Below are positions 21,539 through 33,245 of a stretch of 64,000 bases of DNA, piece by piece. The stretch lies in assembly GCA_037157565.1 (NCBI GenBank), contig JAZHRO010000063.1:9034001-9098000 (forward strand), in the 5' to 3' direction. Position numbers and translations under genes: made by a program. Each line of letters starts with the position of its first letter. Position 1 is the first letter of the stretch. This DNA comes from Thalassia testudinum (taxonomy: Eukaryota > Streptophyta > Magnoliopsida > Alismatales > Hydrocharitaceae). The notes below the pieces were generated by a model. That model saw only the letters and a list, made by a program, of their open reading frames with translations. It was not told where the DNA came from and made no database searches.

Positions 21539-21551
21539 TGGTATCAAAGCA
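21539..21551 (+). promoter_or_regulatory. Element E primer-binding site (tRNA-iMet type)
   Basis: Tggtatcaaagca, three bases after the LTR. The common plant form is tggtatcagagc; one change is seen. Confidence 0.85.
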
Positions 21552-21720
21552 AGGTCATCCCGAGAAGTGAATCAACTGGCTGGAAAATAACCAATTCACG
21601 TGCTTGTAACTAGAGTAGCCACCACAACGTACCTTTCGACATCTATTTTAAGGTTACTTCGTTGAATATTGATTAGTTTTGATGTCTTTTCTATTCCGTG
21701 TTTGCGTCTCCTTGCAGGAG

Positions 21721-22812
21721 ATGCCTCGACGAGGAGGTAGCGAGGTGGGCTGCGGACGCAGCCGAGGACGAGGTCGGAGGGGCGAGCACATTGAGGTCGA
21801 CGCCGCAGTAGACCAGCCACTGCTCTTGGGCATTCAGGCTCAGGACCTTGCCCAGCTAATATGGGACATCGTGCCAGAGGAGCTCCACCCGCCGCCACGA
21901 GCGCCTCTCCCTGGGGCTGTGGAGGGGGAGTCCTCTGTGGGACCATGCGACAGACAAGGCGTTGGATGCGGGGGAGAGGGTGGGCCTCCACCACCCCCAC
22001 CTTCCTCCGGCACTTCTGAGCATGAGGCTTCTTTACCTGGAGGCACACCAGCATCTCCACTTCAGCACCACTTTGAGCTTTTCGAACAATTCCGGAAGCT
22101 GAAGCCCCCCTCCTTCAAGGGGGATGAGGACCCGACCGAGGCGGAGGACTGGCTTGAGCAAATCGAGAAGGTTTTTGACACCCTTCGCCCCCCTGTGGAG
22201 TGCCGCGTGGCCTTTGCCACGTACCAGCTGGAGAGCGCGGCACACAGTTGGCGGAGGGCGATCAGGGGTCAGGAGAGGGATGAGCTGACTTGGGATCGGT
22301 TCGTCACCCTCTTCTGCGAGCAGTACTTTCCCCAGACATGGCAGGACCAGAGGAGGTGGGAGTTCCACACTCTTCGATAGGGGACGATGACCGTGAGCAC
22401 GTACCGTACGCGTTTCCTGGAGCGGTCTCGCTTCGTAGCGACAGCCGTGGCTACTGAGGAGGAGCGCCTTTGGAGGTTCATCGAGGGTCTCCGACCTGCG
22501 ATTCGAGGGTATGTTAAACCCCTGAAGCTGCCTACGTTCTTGAGGGTGGTAGAGGCAGCTATGACATACGAAGAGACCAACCCGTCCGCACGTGACACTG
22601 ACAGCGGGCGGAAGCGGCCCTACCAGCCAGACTTCTCACAGGGCCGACGAGAGAGGAGACACATGGCACCCGCAGGAGAGCCGTCACATTTTGCAGGGCC
22701 ATCAGTGGCCTTTGGGGGCCCCCAACAGGGGCCAGCTGCTAGCACCATACCCTCGCCTAGCCGTCAGCAGGGACCCACTGACGGCGGGAGTCGAGTCTCC
22801 CTTTGCTACTAG
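21721..22812 (+). pseudogene. Element E gag, one stop plus damaged zinc knuckle
   Basis: The ATG at 21721 starts MPRRGGSE with an Arg/Gly-rich N-terminus and a proline run near residue 85. The capsid core reads FKGDEDPTEAEDWLEQIEK (from about 22117), YQLESAAHSWRR and FCEQYFP. A TAG at 22378-22380, where Gln is usual, is the only stop before 22810. Beyond it the frame runs on through AEEERLWRFIEGL-like and AAMTYEE blocks. The zinc knuckle begins C-Y-stop-C at about 22801 and needs a one-base shift to give its His and last Cys. Gag would form the particle and bind RNA. Confidence 0.85.
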
Positions 22813-22984
22813 TGTGGCAGCCGAGCCACATCAGGAGGGACTGCCCGTCTAGGGCAGGAGGTCAGTAGATGCTTCCCGCGCCGAGCACTGGAGGGCAAGC
22901 AGGAGGCTGCGGTTCCAGGCGCGAGGAGGAGGACAACAGTCACGGGAAGGGTACCGGTCAGCGGCTACCCATCCGACTCAGAGT

Positions 22985-23209
22985 GTGGCTGCTTCGTCTG
23001 CACCTAGGGTAGAGGGGCGTATCAACGCCCTGACACACAAGGATGCCAGAGCTTCAGGATCAGTGGTGGCAGGTATGGTTTCAGTTTCCGGCAGACTTGT
23101 TTACACGCTTTTCAATTCCGACGCTACGCACTCGTTTGTTGCTGCCAGTTTTGCGGTTCATTTGGGGTAGGACTGTGCTCTGTTAGATGATCTGTTCGTA
23201 ATCAGAGGC
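22985..23209 (+). pseudogene. Element E protease N-terminal part, active site lost
   Basis: Reads GRINALTHKDARASGSVVAGMVSVSG, then LFNSDATHSF at 23108-23137. The family core is D-[ST]-G-A. Here the catalytic Asp is Asn (23114-23116) and the Gly is Asp (23120-23122), both explained by G to A changes. A stop follows at 23168-23170. The protease continues into the next ORF ([22 protein letters not shown], about 23281-23340). Confidence 0.85.
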
Positions 23210-24925
23210 TTGAGTGGTCAACTATTTGTAGCTGAGGAGTTGTACACTGGTTGTGAGGTCAGTGTTGGGGGACACAGCCTTCCCGTTGACCTGATTATGA
23301 TACAGATGGAGGACTTTGGCGTAATTTTGGGGATGGATTGGCTGTCCGCTTACCAAGCCTTGGTGGACTGCTTTGAGAGGAAGATCATCTTCTCCATACC
23401 GGAGTTGCCATCTTTCGAGTTCCATGGGCAGCCAGTGGACGGAGGCTTCAGGTGCATTTCTGCATTTCGGGTGGCAAGACTTTTGGGCCAAGGGTGTGAG
23501 GGCTTCCTAGCTTGTGTGGTGGCGGAGCCCAGCCCTGTGGTTGACTTCCAGAGTATCCCGGTGGTCAGAGAGTACCCCGACGTGTTCCCAGATGAGTTGC
23601 TAGGACTACCGTCCGAGCGTGAGATCGAGTTTGAGATCTCACTGGTATCGGGGACCATCCCCATCTCCACAGCACCGTATAGGATGGCACCACTTGAGCT
23701 GCGAGAGCTCAAGTCTCAGTTGCAGGATCTTCTGGAGAAGGGCTTTGTGAGGCCCAATGCGTCTCCATGGGGAGCCCCGGTCTTGTTCGTAAAGAAGGAT
23801 GGTACCCTACGCGTTTGTGTGGACTACAAACAACTGAATATGGTCACCATCAAGAACAGGTATCCGCTGCCGAGGATTGATGACTTGTTTGACCAGTTAC
23901 GAGGTGCCACAGTATTCTCCAAGATTGAATTGAGGTCTGGATACCACCAGTTGAGGATCAAGGAGGCAGACGTCTCCAAGACAGCCTTCCGCACCTGGTA
24001 CGGACACTACGAGTTTCTAGTCATGCCGTTTGGGCTGATCAATGCCCCCGCTGCATTCATGGGTTTGATGAACCGGGTGTTTAGACCGTACTTGGACCAG
24101 TTCCTGGTGGTATTCATTGATGATGTGCTCATCTATTCTCGAGATCAGATGTAGCACGGACAACAATTGCGAATGGTTCTAGACACACTGAGACGACGTA
24201 GGCTGTATGCCAAATATAGCAAGTGCAAGTTCTGGTTGAGGGAGGTGACCTTCTTGGGACATGTGATCTCCGGGGATGTCTTGGCTGTGGACCCAGCCAA
24301 GGTTGAGGCAATGCTCGGGTGGGAGAGACCACGTACAGTTACTGAGATCCGCAATTTCTTGGGACTGGTAGGCTACTACAGGCGATTTATCAGGGGCTTC
24401 TCGTAGATTGCACGTCCTATGACACAGCTGACCAGGAAGGACGTGCCCTTTACTTGGACAGACGCCTGTAAGGCGTGTTTTCAGGAGGTGAAGGAGAGGT
24501 TGACTTCGGCTCCCGTGCTCACCATTCCAGATAGTAGTGGCGGGTTCGTTGTGTACACAGATGCCTCTTTGCAAGGGTTAGGGGGTGTGCTCATGCAGAG
24601 GGATCACGTTGTCACTTACACTTCACTGCAACTGAAGTCCCATGAGCGTAGCTACCCTATCCATGACCTAGAGCTGGCAGTTGTGATCTTCACGTTGAAG
24701 ACTTGGAGGCACTACTTGTACGGTAATACCTTTGAGATTTTCACAGATCATAAGAGCCTCAGATACTTGTTTGATCAGAAGGAGCTCAACATGAGGCAGA
24801 GATGTTGGTTGGAGCTCCTGAAGGACTATGATTGCGGCATTTCCTACCACCCGAGGAAGGCCAACGTGGTGGCTGACGCCTTGAGCCGGAAGGTGCTCGC
24901 CCACTTGACCAGTTTACAAGCATAG
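23210..24925 (+). pseudogene. Element E protease end, reverse transcriptase and RNase H
   Basis: The first part (23210-24154) contains the protease flap end, the RT entry block [27 protein letters not shown] and the catalytic FIDD (24113-24124). Motif A reads [10 protein letters not shown], with Glu (23927-23929) where Asp is expected. A stop at 24152 and another near 24403 interrupt the thumb ([22 protein letters not shown]). RNase H covers about 24540-24900 with [11 protein letters not shown] and [11 protein letters not shown], and ends at [15 protein letters not shown]. Length and order are normal, but the motif A change and stops make it inactive. Confidence 0.88.
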
Positions 24926-25244
24926 AGTTGGAGCCTCATGGAGGAGATGGGTAGTTGGCTGCCCCTAGAGTAACTGGGGCACTGTGGGGCAGTGACTGTG
25001 ACATGACAGACGAGGCTAGAGCTAATAGACCATATCATCACAGGGTAGATGGCCGACCCGTACTTACAGTCATTGCGTGACAGAGTGTTGCCAAGAGACC
25101 CTGGAGACTTCTCTTTTACATACTAGGTACTGCGCATGAGGGGACGCTTGTGCGTTCCTAGGGATGAGGAGCTGTTGAGAGAGCTTTTGACTGAGGCACA
25201 TGGTTCCAGGTTCACCATACATCCCAGAAACACAAAGATGTACC
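24926..25244 (+). pseudogene. Element E integrase, N-terminal piece
   Basis: The linker after RNase H carries several stops (for example 24923-24925 and 24970-24972), then the start of the integrase zinc finger (LRELLTEAHGSRFTIHP...TKMY) up to 25244, where element F begins. The rest resumes at 38773. Confidence 0.82.
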
Positions 25245-27481
25245 TTAAAGGATTATGGCGTAGACTCGGATAGGTGTGTTAATATGGTGATTTTATCGTT
25301 ATAATGAGTATAGTGGTTAGCCTAAATCGAGCCTAACCATCTCTTTACAAAATTATTTTACCTGGCCTGGTCACTTTTAGGCCCAGGGTCGAACTCAGGG
25401 AAGTGGGATTAGAAGAAGTTTCTACGCCTTTCCTACAATGAATCTCTTCCGTTCGTTTATTGTGTTTTTGGTGTTTTTCTATTTAGATTTTTTTTCTAAT
25501 AATTCTTGTCCTTGAGGCACACCCTCAAAATCAGGTTCTTGGCTTTGAGCCAAATCAGGGTTCCAAAACTGGTCTTGCTATTCGCAAGACTGAGTACTTG
25601 TAAGTCAAGGATTATCTTTTCTCTTTTATATATTTTTTTGTTTATCTTCTTAATGGCAAGAAAGAGAAATAGAAATAAAGTAAATATAGTATATATTATA
25701 TATGTATAAAGGGGTGGGGGTGGAAGTGGAGATGGTGTGTAGCACGGTGTCGAGTCGGTCGTCGTCTAGAAAGACGCAACCAACAGGATGAAGTGGCGCA
25801 TGGAGTGTAAGGTGGATTGATGGAAGATGAATGCGAACACACTTTCTGTACGCGTGTATTGGGGAATATCAGCAATTGGTGCAGATATTCCTGCGATACC
25901 ATGTATTGTAAGTGATATGAAAATATATATGTATATATGTATATGTAAATATATCTATATGTATATATATATATGGCTATAAATATATAGGTATATATGT
26001 AGTTATATATGTATATATATATGTATATATATATACATATTTATACATATATAAATATATGTATATATGCAAATATATATGTGTATATATATATATAAGT
26101 ATATAGATGTATATATATATGTATGTATTTAGATTAATACATATTTATATAAGTACTAATATATGTATAGATATATGTATATATATATGTATATAAATAA
26201 ATATATGTACGTATATATATATAAGTATATATTAATGTATAAGTGAGAGTGTGTGTGTGCGAGAGTGTGAGTGTGTGTGTGTATGTGTGTGCAGAGAGTG
26301 TGAGAGAGTGCTGAGAGAGAGAGAGAGAGGGAGATTGCTGGAGTGAAGGCGCGGGCGTTAAGATGTCTGCATGCAACGGCCGTCATCTGGTGCCACATGC
26401 ACGCGCAGGCACGTAGGCGCGCAGAGAGGCGCACGCGCTGAAGCGGGTGGGTGCGAGCAAAGGGAGATGCAGACATAGATGCTGAAGCGGGCAGGCGCTG
26501 GAGCGGGCGCAGGGCTGGACGCGGGCGTGGGCTGGGGCCGGTTGCGACGCACCGGGTGACCGAATAAGTGAGAAACTTACCGATCACCGCACTGTAGCCA
26601 CAGTGTTCCGTTGAAATGCGTGAACAGTGGCTACAGTGTCGGGGCGAGCCACGTGACCGGGTGCTAGCGGTTCCGTGAGTGCGGGGGTGTGGAGCGGCTC
26701 GACGCGTGCGCGGAAGAGGCTACACCGGCTGGGCTGCAGGTGGGACTTCGCGACAGAGCGCACGGAGACGAGCATGAGCAGCCTGCTGGCGTACGCGGTG
26801 GACACGGGACAGGTGTCTGAGGCGCTTGGTGGTTGGCACTACTGCTACGAAGCTTCAGACCTTGAAGCCTGCGGCAATGGCAGAAGTGGCTTAACAAAGA
26901 ATAGCACCACGCCCACCGGCTCTCTGATGTGCTGGGCGATGGTGGACTCATAGTTGTGGTTGTGCACCACTGTGAGGTGCTCCTGCCCACAGAGTGGCTC
27001 CTCAGAGGAGGAGAGGCTGCGTATGGAGGGAGAGGTGGGAGGAGATGGCCTGGAGAAGAAGGTGCTGTGTCTGTGTGGTGGACCAGGCTCCCTTTGCAAG
27101 AAGAAGCCGTGCCTTTTTTTATAGAGGAAGATGGCATGCACAGCCATGCCCTGGCTGTGCATGGCTTGGCAGGGCATGCGGCTGCAGGGCAACCTTGCTG
27201 CAGAGCATGGCACGAAGAGGAAGAAGAGGCCATGCCTTGCAGCCGTGGGAAGAATTCAAAGTCAAGTAAAATTAAAAATAAAAAGATGGTGAATTTTGCA
27301 AAGCAGCACTTGAGGAAAAATGTAAATTTCAAGGCCATTATTTCACTCTCCTCCCCTCTCAATTAAATTCATGCATGCGTGTATTTTCACAAATGCAACT
27401 ATGGATACCTAATATGCACTGGTAATGCTAAGAAATAGCACAATACAGCACAATTGCAGGTGTATTTTTGCTGTGCAATCA
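25245..27481 (-). repeat. Element F 3' LTR
   Basis: 2237 bp, aligned with 36273-38772. On the minus strand it starts TGATTGCACAGC. It includes an AT microsatellite (25915-26235) and GT/GA runs (26245-26335). Reading frames on either strand of the GC-rich half are not supported as genes. Confidence 0.92.
25915..26235. repeat. AT-rich tatatg microsatellite in element F LTR
   Basis: Imperfect tatatatgta repeats over about 320 bp; the partner LTR has about 500 bp of the same (36957-37455). Confidence 0.9.
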
Positions 27482-27518
27482 TACCCCCATGCCTATCTTT
27501 TGATAGTCCCTAGCAAAA
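27482..27518 (-). promoter_or_regulatory. Element F palindrome and 3' polypurine tract
   Basis: On the minus strand the order is ttttgctag-gga-ctatcaaaa (27518-27498, one mismatch in the arms) and then gataggcatgggggta touching the LTR. It matches the ends of A, D and G. Confidence 0.8.
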
Positions 27519-28522
27519 CATTTTTTTGTATTGTATTTAGAAATGATCTTAAGCTGAAGATTTTCTTCCGAGGCGACATAGGTGTGTTTATTTTTGGATA
27601 TTGTGAGAACCAATTCTAGAGAAGACTACTAGTACTTTAAGTCTCACATGACATAGATCATCTCTCGACTAACCAGGACTCTTGATATTTAAACCTTAAG
27701 TACGATTTCCAGGACCCAGGAGGTTTTTGCCGTACTCGAGAGCTCAAGAGATTATGGCTTGTGCTCAGTGAAGGTTCAAGACTAACCAGATGAACATTAA
27801 GACTCAAGCCCAGGGTTTCATGAATTTTTAAGTAAAGGTTGGTCCTAGTTTCAGCTCGTGTCTTCGGATTGACCCTTAAAAAGATGATGGAAACTCAACT
27901 CCCATTTTATGACATTTGTGGCTTAAAGAAAACAGGGTATTTGTAACTTTGCCCTGAAGAACTTTTTTGTAAGGGGAGGGCTTTACAGATATTTGTGAGA
28001 TATACTGACTTATTTGCATTTTTTTTTTGAAACACGTGTCAGTATATCCCTTACAACATTATTTGGAGGAGTACACTTTTCTTTTTGGTGGGAGAGTTCT
28101 TTTTGGTGGAAAGAGTCTTTCCTAAACACAAGACTAAAGCCCGTGATAAAAAGTCTACCTGCGCGCACAGGTAAGGACTCCACCTTCCCTAATGAACACT
28201 AGGGTTGGATCTTATGTTCACTTGGTCTTTCTTGATATGTGTAGTGTGCACCAAGATTACTTAGGCTCTCAAGTAGAAGCAAACCAATGGATCCTGTACT
28301 GGTGTCTCAGGTACAAGAATACATCCTTAGTTAGGAGAGATTCTGATCTATCTTGTCAATGCTCAAGTGAATTAAGCCAAGCCTGAGTGAATCAAGCTTC
28401 TGTGGCCTGGAAAGTCTTCAAAACAGTGGTTGAATATCCATAAACACTTATTATATTTTTGTTTCAGCCTTCAGATATTACTAAACAACATTTATATATA
28501 TATATAGAAACTGCATGATACC
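27519..28522 (-). other. Element F 3' untranslated region
   Basis: About 1 kb without a supported gene. A 10-bp inverted repeat (atatactgac at about 28001-28010, gtcagtatat near 28038-28047) flanks a T-run. The pol-proximal G-run lies just upstream, at 28570-28554. Confidence 0.6.
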
Positions 28523-30255
28523 CTAAAATACCCAGATCCTATGGATGCCTATCGACCCCCCCATGCCAAACGATGCTATGTCCTCATATGCATGCAGGGT
28601 AGGGTAGAGAAAGGATGAAAGATCGGGTAACGAGAGCTGAGGTGCAGGGTATACAGCAGGGTGGTAGGGTGGGTGGATGGTGGGTGGTGAAGTGAAAAGT
28701 GAAGTGATCGTGATAGTGGCGTGAAAAGTGATGGTGGATAGTGAGTGTTGTTTTGGTGCCTCCCAACGAGCGCTGAATTTAACGTCCCCAGCTGGACTCA
28801 AAATGAGGCCTAAAAATTTGTTACCCTCCAGTAGGGCAAAAGTTTCACCAACGGGGGCAGGTTTATGAGTAAGATAGGGTTTCAAACGCTGCCCATTGAC
28901 CATAAATTTATGCCCAGATTTGGGATCTTCAATCTCAACGGCCCCATTGGGAAATAGTCTCGAGACCAGGAAAGGACTAGTCCATTTGGACTTCAATTTC
29001 CCAGGAAAGAATTTGAGCCAGGCATTGTAGAGCTAAACTTGCTGAGATGGTTCAAATTCCTTCCGCCGAATACGGTTGTCGTGAAAAGCCTTAGTGCGTT
29101 GTTTGAAGGTTAGGGCAGAATCATAGGCTTCACGACGGAGCTCTTCTAGCTCCTGGAGTTGGAGTTTCCTTTCTCGACCACACAGGTCTGGGTCGAGGTT
29201 ACATTGGCGAACCGCCTAATAAGCGCGGTGCTCCAACTCCACGGGCAAATGACAAGGCTTCCCGTAAACGATTCTATAAGGAGACATACCAAGGGGAGCC
29301 TTGAAGGCGGTCCAATACGCCCAAAGTGCATCAATCAGCTTGTCGGACCAATCCTTACGGTCAGGCCAAACCGTTTTCTAGAGAATTTGCTTGATTTGCC
29401 GATTCGACACTTCCGCCTGGCCATTCCTCTAAGGATGATACGGGGATGCGATACGATGGTGGACTCTGTATTTCCTCAGAGTGCCCGAAAAGATGCATGG
29501 GTAAAGTGGCTTCCTCCATCAGAGATAATGGCTCGAGGGATCCCAAAGCGCACAAAGATGAGGTCCTTGACAAATCGAGTGGATATAACATGGTCAGCAC
29601 GGTGCGTGGGAATAGCCTCGATCCATTTCGAAACATAGTCAGCGGCCACGAGGATGAATTCGAAGCCGTTGGAAGGAGGAAAGGGACCCATGAAATCAAT
29701 TCCCCAAATGTTGAAGATTTCTACAGCTAGGATGGGTTGCAAGGACATCATGTCACGACGTGACATTGACCCTAATGATTGGCACCTAGTGCAATGCTTG
29801 GCATAATTGTGTGCATCCTGGTGAAGGGAGGGCAAAAAGAAACCGCACTGCAACACCTTGGCTGCAGTTTTCCTCCTAGAGAAATGGCCTCCACAGGCCT
29901 GATCATGATAAAAGGATAGCACACTGGGGAATTTGCTGTCAGGAATACAGCGACAGATGATTTGATCAGCACCTATCCGAAAAAGAAGTGGATTATCCCA
30001 GAAATAATACTTTGCTTCTACCATGAGACGCTCGCACTGATTTTTAGGCCAGCCACGTGGAAGGGATCCAAAAGCAAGGTAATTGGCAATGTCGGCATAC
30101 CACAGTCCACTTGCCACATTAATTGCCAATAGGTGCTCATCAGGAAAAAAATTCATTGATCGACAGAGTAAGTCCAATATGGTCAGGGTCCAGTCTCGAA
30201 AGATGATCAGCCACAACATTCTAGGCTCCGACCTTATCGCGGATCTCAATGTCAA
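28523..30255 (-). pseudogene. Element F integrase, catalytic residues retained
   Basis: The frame 30255-29476 holds DEHLLAINV, a complete zinc finger (FYHDQACGGHF ... HCTRCQS) and the core with GIDFMGPF (catalytic Asp at 29697-29695) and IISDGGSHF (second Asp). The catalytic Glu block (GQAEVSNRQIK) is near 29430-29400 after a frame change and a stop in the HPQTN segment. The C-terminal part ([33 protein letters not shown]) is open from 28996 to 28523. A few stops (near 29380, 29220 and 29035) prevent a full product. Integrase would join element DNA to the chromosome. Confidence 0.85.
28554..28570 (-). promoter_or_regulatory. Internal polypurine-like G-run, element F
   Basis: Minus strand tttggcatgggggggtc, about 1.07 kb before the LTR-adjacent tract. 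Here it overlaps the extreme end of the pol frame. Same word as in A and G. Confidence 0.5.
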
Positions 30256-31901
30256 ATTCTTGGAGCAGAAGGATCCAATGAATCAGTCTAGGCTTGGCAT
30301 CCTTCTTGTGCATGAGATGGCGAATGGCCACGTGATCAGTGAAAACAATAACGTGTGAGCCCAGAAGGTAAGAGCAGAATTTCTCCAGCCCAAAGACGAC
30401 CGCCAGTAGTTCTTTCTCAGTGGTAGTATAATTACGCTGGGCCTCGTCCAACGTCTTACTGGCATAGTACACCACGAAGGGGTGTCTATCGCGTCTTTGT
30501 CCCAGGATGGCTCCGACTGCAAGGTCGGAAGCGTCACACATGAGTTCAAAGTCGAGGGACCAATCAGGTGGCTGGAGAACAGGGGCCTTGGTGACAGCAT
30601 TACACAGCTGCGTGAATGCTCATTTGCAGTCGGGGCCCATATCGAAGGGTAAGTCGGCAGATAGGAGATGGGTTAAGGGTCAAGAAATCTTAGAGAAATC
30701 TTTGATAAATCTCCTATAGAAACCGACATGTTCCAGGAAGGTGCGGATTTGTTTGACAGAGCCAGGCACAGGTAAATCAGCAATTACATCAAGCTTAGCT
30801 CTATCAACCTCGATACCCCTATCGAAGATGATATGTCCGAGAATAATTCCCTCGTGTACCATTAAATGACTTGTTTCCCAGGAAAGCACGAGGTTTACAT
30901 CAATACATCTCCTAAGGATACAGGTCAGGTTGGCAAGACAGTCATCAAAAGATGGTCCAAAGACCGAGAAGTCATCCATGAAGACCTTGAGAAAGTCACC
31001 CACCATGTCATGGAATATCGCCAGCATACATCTCTGGAAAGTTGCTGGCACGTTGCAAAGTCCAAACGGCATCCTTCTAAATGCAAAGGTGCCGAAGGGG
31101 TAGGTAAAGGTGGTTTTCTCTTGGTCCCGGGGGTCAATTGCCACCTAGTTATATCCTGAGAATCCATCCAGGAAACAGAAAAATTTATTTCCCTCTAACC
31201 ACTCCAGGATTTGGTCAATGAAAGGTAGCGGAAAGTGATCTTTCTTACTTGCGGCATTGAGTTTCCTATAATCTACACACTCTCCAAGATGTCGGAGTGC
31301 GTGTAGGGATGGATTCGCCCTTGTCATTGACACGGATGGTGAGTCCCGCCTTTTTGGGCACAATGTGAATCGGACTCACCCAGGGGCTATCGCTGATCAG
31401 GTAGATTATACCCGCATCCAGCGACTTAATGATTTCCTTCTTAACGACCTCCCTCATGTTAGGGTTGAGACATCACTGCATCTCATGGGAAGGTCGAGCC
31501 TCCTCCTCCGTATATATACGGTGAGTGGAGTAGGAGGGGCTAATGCCGGATAAGTCTGATAAAGACCATCCAATAGCTGTCTTGTGTTCTATGAGGACCT
31601 TCGTTAGTTTGCACTCTTGCTCCCTAGTCAATTTTGAACTGATGATTACGGGGAGCGTTTCATTTGGCCCCGGAAAAACATATTTAAGTGTACTAGGCAG
31701 CTCTTTCAGCTTGGGAGTGGATGGTGAAAGGTCTGGCATTTCTTGGGATGAGAGTGTCCCAGGCGGATCGGAGAACAGGTCAAGAGGAAGAAATTGGCCC
31801 TCAGATTGGCCAAGAAGAGGGGCTTCTTGGATGGATGGATCCAAAAAGGAATAGCCCCAGTGAGAAGTATGTGGGCTCAAGGTCCTAGTGTGGATTTGCA
31901 A
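30221..31901 (-). pseudogene. Element F reverse transcriptase and RNase H
   Basis: Order on the minus strand: linker (LKELPSTLKYVFPGPNETLPV, from about 31730), VVKKEIIKSLDAGIIY (31451-31404), WVSPIHIVPKKAG, CVDYRKLN, FLDGFSGYN (motif A with Asp intact), FRRMPFGLCN and catalytic FMDD at 30982-30971. RNase H follows with [15 protein letters not shown] (30541) and [20 protein letters not shown]. Lesions are a frameshift near 31290, one stop near 31147 and a stop near 30665. Compared with elements A and D it is well preserved. Confidence 0.87.
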
Positions 31902-32024
31902 ATCCGCCTGATTTGGCGGGAAAGAAAGGGCAATTCGGTCTTCAAGAGTGTGAATCGACGGTGAGTAGCCCAGATATTACTCAGATCACGAGGTATGGGA
32001 ATCGGAGAAAACCTCGTCAGAAGT

Positions 32025-33132
32025 CTAGCCAGGAGAAGGTATGGGACAAGGGAGGGATGGGGGAATGTCACAATATGTGTTGGTCAGGCAATCATCAATG
32101 TTTACAGGTAATCCGCAGCAGTCAGAATAGGTCCCAATTAGTCCGATACATGCGTTGACGGCCATGTCATCGTTAGACGTGTCATCCTCGATGTAATCAC
32201 AATCAAAGTTCCTCGCTGCCTTGAAGATGTTAAGCTTGAGCTTTTCAGATCCAATGACAATCTCAATACAGCCCGACTCACAGTCGATATAGGCGTGGGC
32301 TGTGGCCAAGAAAGGTCGACCAAGGATGATCGGACAATCAGAAAGTGAGCTAGGAACTTCCATATCTAAAACAAGAAAGACAACAGGAAAACAGAGACTG
32401 TTGACCCTAACCACCACGTCTTCCACCACACCCTTCGGAATTTTGACAGAACGATCTGTCAATTGTAACTGACAATGGTGGGTTTCAGATTTCCCAAGGA
32501 AAATTTTTCGAGCATGATGGTTGGTATAAGATTGATGGAAGATCCTAGATCAAGCAGGTCACGGTTAAAATTGCAACCTTGGATGCTACAGGAAATCAGT
32601 GGTGTGCCCGGATCTTTCTGCTTTGGTGGTAGGTTTGACAGTATAGCACAACTCGCATGAGGTGAGAGACCACCGGATTCTTGGTTTTCTTTGACTGTCG
32701 CTTAGGTGTTGTGTAGTCTTTGAAAAATCGGGCAACAGTAAGTATGTGGTCGATAGCCTCAAGCAGAGGTACCTTGATTTCTACATCCCTAAACAAATTA
32801 CGCAGGTTATCAAAGGTCTGCGTATCTTTCTTTTTGCCTTTTGGCTCCCTCAGTAGAGCCTCAGGGAATGGGACTGATTCTGGCACCAATTTGTGTGTAT
32901 CGTCCTCTTGCGAATGCAGTGCACATCCTGAATAAGAGGGCGATGAAGAAGACGGGCCAGGATCAGGTCGAGGCGGATCGACGGTCTGCTTACCACTCCT
33001 CGTAGGGATCTCATTGGATGATGCGGGTCCAGTGGGATCATATGGCGAAGGAGGGTTCGCAATAGGGACATAAGAGTGAGGTGCTGCAATGGGATTAGCT
33101 TGAAATCCCGGTGGAATGCTCAGAGCCTGCAA
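32025..33132 (-). pseudogene. Element F aspartic protease
   Basis: The N-terminal part (33132-32700) is Pro/Ser-rich, with LRNLFRDVEIKVPLLEAIDHIL before the protease. The core DLGSSINLIP is near 32550-32520. The right part (32462-32025) reads TDRSVKIPKGVVEDVVVRV and CPIILGRPFLAT, then an acidic tail. At least two frameshifts separate the pieces. Confidence 0.83.
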
Positions 33133-33245
33133 AATCTGATGAACCTGCCCCTGAGAAGGTCGTACCTGTGGTTGAGGACCACGGGGTACGAAATTTCATG
33201 GGCTTGGAACAGGTTGGGCGGGAAGAGTGCCCTGAGATCGAGTCG

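Noticed and set aside
25915..26235. AT array as a centromere or matrix-attachment signature
   Set aside because: It is a simple repeat duplicated with the LTRs of F; nothing else supports a chromosomal role.
26156..26587. Minus-strand ORFs over the GT/GA and GC-rich parts of the F LTR
   Set aside because: They translate microsatellites into repeated His-Thr or Tyr-Ile; no protein feature.
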